Source: GWE2-51-13 sp942492825 (GTDB taxonomy: Bacteria > Bacillota_I > Bacilli_A > Erysipelotrichales > Erysipelotrichaceae). From it: a stretch of DNA of 64,000 nt. The notes below the pieces were generated by a model. The model was not told the DNA's origin. It ran no database searches and saw only the letters and a list, made by a program, of their open reading frames with translations. Positions 61,365-64,000 of the stretch are shown here, one piece after another (the stretch's first letter is position 1; every line of letters begins with the position of its first letter). A program made the translations under genes and the position numbers. The stretch is taken from contig OW818635.1 in the NCBI GenBank assembly GCA_942492825.1, forward strand, positions 124,001 to 188,000, read 5' to 3'.

Positions 61365-62165
61365 TTATAGAGGATTATTCGTGGAAACGATCGTATGAAA
61401 TTCAAAACCGGAATCGATATAGTAAGTCTGGATCTGCGGAAATTCGATTTTCAGATACTCCGCCATCTTCATGATTCCAGGATTCTCACAGCTCGGGTGA
61501 TGAACGATAATCATCGGGATCTTGAAGTCGACGCAATATTGTCCGGCGACCCAATTGTTCTTCCCGTCATCGCTGACGACGACGCACTCCGCGCCTTCCT
61601 TGATCATTGAGAATACATCCGTCGCTGCTCCGGTACCGATCGCCAATGAAGTCACCATCTGGTCCGGATTTCCGAGTAAGGTAACGGAGTCTTGCCCGAA
61701 AGGTTGAATGCCATTGGCAATCTTGGAAGCGATCTGTTGAGCGGATAGCGGTTCAAAATGCGCAACGGAGTTAAACGATGCGACGCTTCTCGGTTCGAAG
61801 GGAAGATCGATGATGTTTGCCCATGCATCCGCAACCCCATATTCCGGCATTTTGTCCCAAACATCATGGCAGCGATACACACAAATACCGTGCTGTTTCA
61901 GTAACTCCATCTTGAGAAATCTTGCTTCGCGGATTGCTTTACGTTGAGCGGTCGACTCTTCATAAAAACAGTTCTCATGACTGATGATGAAGTTGATTCC
62001 AAGGTCGATGGCGTTTTGAATTACGGACATCGTCGCGACCCAACAAACGCCAACGTTGGAAATTTCTTGTTGTGGATCGCCAAACAATACCACATCCCGT
62101 GTCTGGTCGAAGTTGACCCAACTTCGATCTTGATTCAGTACATCGATGATTTCTTGAGCTTTCAT
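61365..62165 (-). CDS. Nif3-like dinuclear metal centre protein
   Basis: I start at ATG 62165, after TTGGAG; a reading from 62189 adds eight residues. The 266-residue protein has the Nif3/YbgI/YqfO features: NFDQTRDVVLFGDPQ at the start, ISHENCFY at the metal site, GTGAATDVFSMI and VVSDDGKNNW, and near the end IIVHHPSCE. The His and Glu/Asp metal ligands are present. The widespread family has been called GTP cyclohydrolase type 2 homologue, but its true reaction is unknown. Confidence 0.82.
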   Translation of the reverse strand: MKAQEIIDVLNQDRSWVNFDQTRDVVLFGDPQQEISNVGVCWVATMSVIQNAIDLGINFIISHENCFYEESTAQRKAIREARFLKMELLKQHGICVYRCHDVWDKMPEYGVADAWANIIDLPFEPRSVASFNSVAHFEPLSAQQIASKIANGIQPFGQDSVTLLGNPDQMVTSLAIGTGAATDVFSMIKEGAECVVVSDDGKNNWVAGQYCVDFKIPMIIVHHPSCENPGIMKMAEYLKIEFPQIQTYYIDSGFEFHTIVSTNNPL

Positions 62166-62307
62166 AGTTTCTCCAATCCCTACTAGCATTATAGTAGATT
62201 TGGATCGATAATTCTGAAAAAATCAGTAATTATTAGGTTAGGGCGGTATGATTGACACGACTTACGGATTTTCGTAAAGTAGACGCAAATAGACAGAAGG
62301 GGAATGT

Positions 62308-62979
62308 ATGACATCCAAAGGAAAAGAAATCATCGAAGAACTTAAATCCGTTTTTCTCGGAAAAACAGTGGATGCGATCCTTCCTCCTTTGGTTTTTGCG
62401 ATCGTTAACGGAATCTTCGGGTTACCCTACGCAATCCTTAGTTCGGTTATCTTATCAATCATTTTCGGAATCTTACGGATCCTACGCAAACAAAACTGGC
62501 TTTACGCTTTCGGCGGTTTGGTGACGATCACTTTGGCAGCATCCTTCGCCTATCTCGCAAACAATGTGGCCAATTACTTTATTCCCGGTATTATCAGTAA
62601 TGCGTTTATCCTCGCGATCGCTTTCCTCAGCTTGTTGATCGATCGGCCGATGGCTGCGTATGCATCCCATCTTACACGAGGTTGGAGACTGGACTGGTTC
62701 TGGCGTAAAGACATTAAACCCGCCTATCGTGAAGTAACGATCTTTTGGACTTTGTTTTTCCTGATTCGAACAATCATCCAAGTCACCCTCTTTTTATCGA
62801 AAGACATTCAATCGTTGTCCTGGGCGAACACGCTGATGGGCTTGCCGTTTACGATCCTGATTCTTACCACGAGTTATGTCTATGGAATTTGGCGTCTGCG
62901 TCAATTAAAAGGTCCTGGAATCGAAGAGTATTTGTCCGGTAAAGCACCACCTTTTAAAGGGCAGACACGCGGATTTTGA
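62308..62979 (+). CDS. DUF3159-like membrane protein
   Basis: The 223-residue protein has about six membrane segments (among them 26-55, 66-85, 90-108, 145-160). The middle sequence LIDRPMAAYASHL and the REVTIFWTLFFLIRTIIQ stretch resemble DUF3159 proteins of unknown function. The start is an ATG after AAGGGG. It stands alone. The DUF call is from memory of the pattern and only moderately sure. Confidence 0.6.
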   Translation: MTSKGKEIIEELKSVFLGKTVDAILPPLVFAIVNGIFGLPYAILSSVILSIIFGILRILRKQNWLYAFGGLVTITLAASFAYLANNVANYFIPGIISNAFILAIAFLSLLIDRPMAAYASHLTRGWRLDWFWRKDIKPAYREVTIFWTLFFLIRTIIQVTLFLSKDIQSLSWANTLMGLPFTILILTTSYVYGIWRLRQLKGPGIEEYLSGKAPPFKGQTRGF

Positions 62980-63075
62980 GGAACCATTTCAAAGTAACGT
63001 TCAAGAATTATAGTTTTGTATTTTAGATAAACGAATATTGTATGTTTGTCAGACAAAAATCGATTTCCAAGAAGG

Positions 63076-63200
63076 TATAATTCCTGTCGCTATGGTTTTG
63101 CTTCACACGCAGGTGTTTCATAGTGTTCGGATAAGTTAAAACATCTCAATTATTAAATTAAGAGTCACCAAATCAAGTTGTTGCCAACTTGGTTTTTTTT
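63076..63200 (+). ncRNA. Possible small structured RNA with its own promoter and terminator
   Basis: A perfect TATAAT (63076-63081) is followed by about 115 bases without an open frame. Nested pairing is visible: CTATG...CATAG enclosing ACAC-GCAG-GTGT at about 63090-63123. A strong hairpin, AAGTTG/CAACTT within ACCA...GGT and then T8, ends at 63200. The -35 (GACAAA at 63052-63057) is weak. It could instead be the leader and attenuator of the next gene. Confidence 0.3.
63167..63200 (+). terminator. Terminator before the small membrane gene
   Basis: AAGTTG (63175-63180) pairs with CAACTT (63185-63190), extended by ACCA/GGT outside, then a run of eight T. The remaining bases 62980-63075 show nothing else clear. 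Confidence 0.75.
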
Positions 63201-63232
63201 AATCGTATTATGTTTGTAGTGGAGGGAAAGTT

Positions 63233-63490
63233 ATGAAAAACGTTAGCAAATTTAGGATTCTCGGCATGGTTCTAATTCTCTTGCTGATCATTGTCTATTT
63301 TATTCTTTCATCGATGAATCGCTTCGATGAACATCAGCTTAGAGTCATTATATGGATATTTGCATCGATCGTTTCGATCGGCATAAGCGGCGTCGGATTA
63401 TATTTTGAAAGAGTTAATAGGTTTCAAGAAGCGGTAAGATTTATTTTTATGATAGCTCTTGTAATCTTATCCTACTTTTACATTGTTTAA
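63233..63490 (+). CDS. Small three-helix membrane protein
   Basis: The 85-residue protein has three hydrophobic segments (about 8-27, 37-55 and 62-83) and charged loops. The start follows GTGGAGGG. The family is not recognised. It lies after the terminator at 63200. Confidence 0.6.
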   Translation: MKNVSKFRILGMVLILLLIIVYFILSSMNRFDEHQLRVIIWIFASIVSIGISGVGLYFERVNRFQEAVRFIFMIALVILSYFYIV

Positions 63491-63539
63491 TCATCGTTTA
63501 AAAGTGAGTTTCAATTAGTTTTGGGTATTCATAATGATA

Positions 63540-63983
63540 CTAGTTATCTTCAACTTGATTTTCTAAAATGTTCATGATAATTTCCATGTCCTTGGATGTC
63601 AAAGGATAATCGCGGTGCTTAGCAATGTATTTTATTTTACCCGAGGGAAGTTCTTGGCAAATACTAACATTGAATTTAAAAGTGGCTTTTTCATAATGAA
63701 ATTCGAAATCATAATTTAATTCTTCTTTTGTAAAACCTAATAAGTTATTGGAGATCTTCCCGAAAAATATAGATTCAATGGACTTTATTTCATCAGAATC
63801 CGTGATAACAATAATCTGATCTGTATCACTACAAACGGATGTATCACAAAAATTATTTGTGACGACAACGGATTTTAGTTTTCCAACATTAAAATTATCA
63901 ATGTTAATGTATCCATTGCGAAACGTGATTAGAATCCCTATAGCAAAAATTATAAGAATTATTGCATAAATGGTTTTTTTCAT
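63540..63983 (-). CDS. Hypothetical membrane-anchored or secreted protein
   Basis: The 147-residue protein has an N-terminal hydrophobic signal anchor (about 4-21) without a lipobox. An extracytoplasmic domain follows, with a short Cys-containing stretch (CDTSVCSD) and a further Cys near SICQEL. I do not recognise it. The ATG at 63983 follows TGGAGAAAC. Convergent with the small membrane gene. Confidence 0.6.
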   Translation of the reverse strand: MKKTIYAIILIIFAIGILITFRNGYINIDNFNVGKLKSVVVTNNFCDTSVCSDTDQIIVITDSDEIKSIESIFFGKISNNLLGFTKEELNYDFEFHYEKATFKFNVSICQELPSGKIKYIAKHRDYPLTSKDMEIIMNILENQVEDN

Positions 63984-64000
63984 AAAGTTTCTCCATTATC

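Overview
The window reads as a chromosomal segment of a single-membrane bacterium of the Bacillota / Mycoplasmatota kind (Erysipelotrichia, Acholeplasma or Izemoplasma-like relatives are the closest feel; this is inference). Supporting signs are lipobox lipoproteins with no outer-membrane genes, strong AAGGAGG ribosome sites, TTGACA/TATAAT promoters, the murT-gatD-coaX cluster, Opp/Pot transporters and a compact multi-tRNA operon. UGA is used only as a stop, so the standard bacterial code applies. No rRNA and no CRISPR array are present.

Layout. (1) 1-1387 and 13317-13913: a Flp/Tad-type pilus operon (TadB-like, TadC-like, a 50-residue pilin-like protein, a TadE-like protein) cut in two. (2) 1349-13331: an AT-rich integrated element of about 12 kb that sits inside tadC. 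It has a tyrosine integrase beside attL, a repressor divergent from a Cro-like/excisionase-like/primase-helicase (VapE-type) operon, then a cargo block with a single-chain Type ISP restriction-modification enzyme, a four-helix membrane protein and a DGQHR-domain protein. No capsid, terminase or conjugation genes are visible, so it resembles a phage-satellite-like defence island. The att repeats encode the same tadC codons (WWGMV), and precise excision would rebuild an intact tadC. (3) 14-17 kb: murT-gatD-coaX, where GatD has lost its glutaminase Cys and His, then tRNA-His. (4) 17-23 kb: an oppABCDF peptide importer. (5) 23-26 kb: hydrolase, PduL phosphotransacylase and a YgiQ-type radical SAM enzyme. 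(6) 26.5-31.8 kb: an amino-sugar operon (nagA, HAD, lipid kinase, aldose epimerase, nagB, HAD). (7) 31.8-37.6 kb: thioredoxin, then an XRE-cupin regulator with potABCD and a second potD. (8) 38.2-39.1 kb: nine tRNA genes. (9) 39-49 kb: PadR with a HAAS/DUF4097 protein, a YwaF-like membrane protein, Lrp plus aminotransferase, PHP phosphoesterase plus RimO, DEAD-box helicase, pseudouridine synthase and a VTT membrane protein. (10) 49-52 kb: glyoxalase/MarR/MFS detoxification operon and an SRPBCC protein. (11) 52-57.5 kb: a surface cluster (DHHW protein, MBOAT acyltransferase, lipoprotein, transglutaminase-like protein). (12) 58-64 kb: a FAD oxidoreductase/SnoaL/SDR operon, a Nif3-like protein and small membrane proteins.

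The strongest points for follow-up are the reversible-looking disruption of the pilus gene tadC, the two-gene membrane/DGQHR module next to the Type ISP enzyme, and the MurT-GatD pair with a catalytically dead glutaminase. All function calls come from reading motifs and context; no database search was run.
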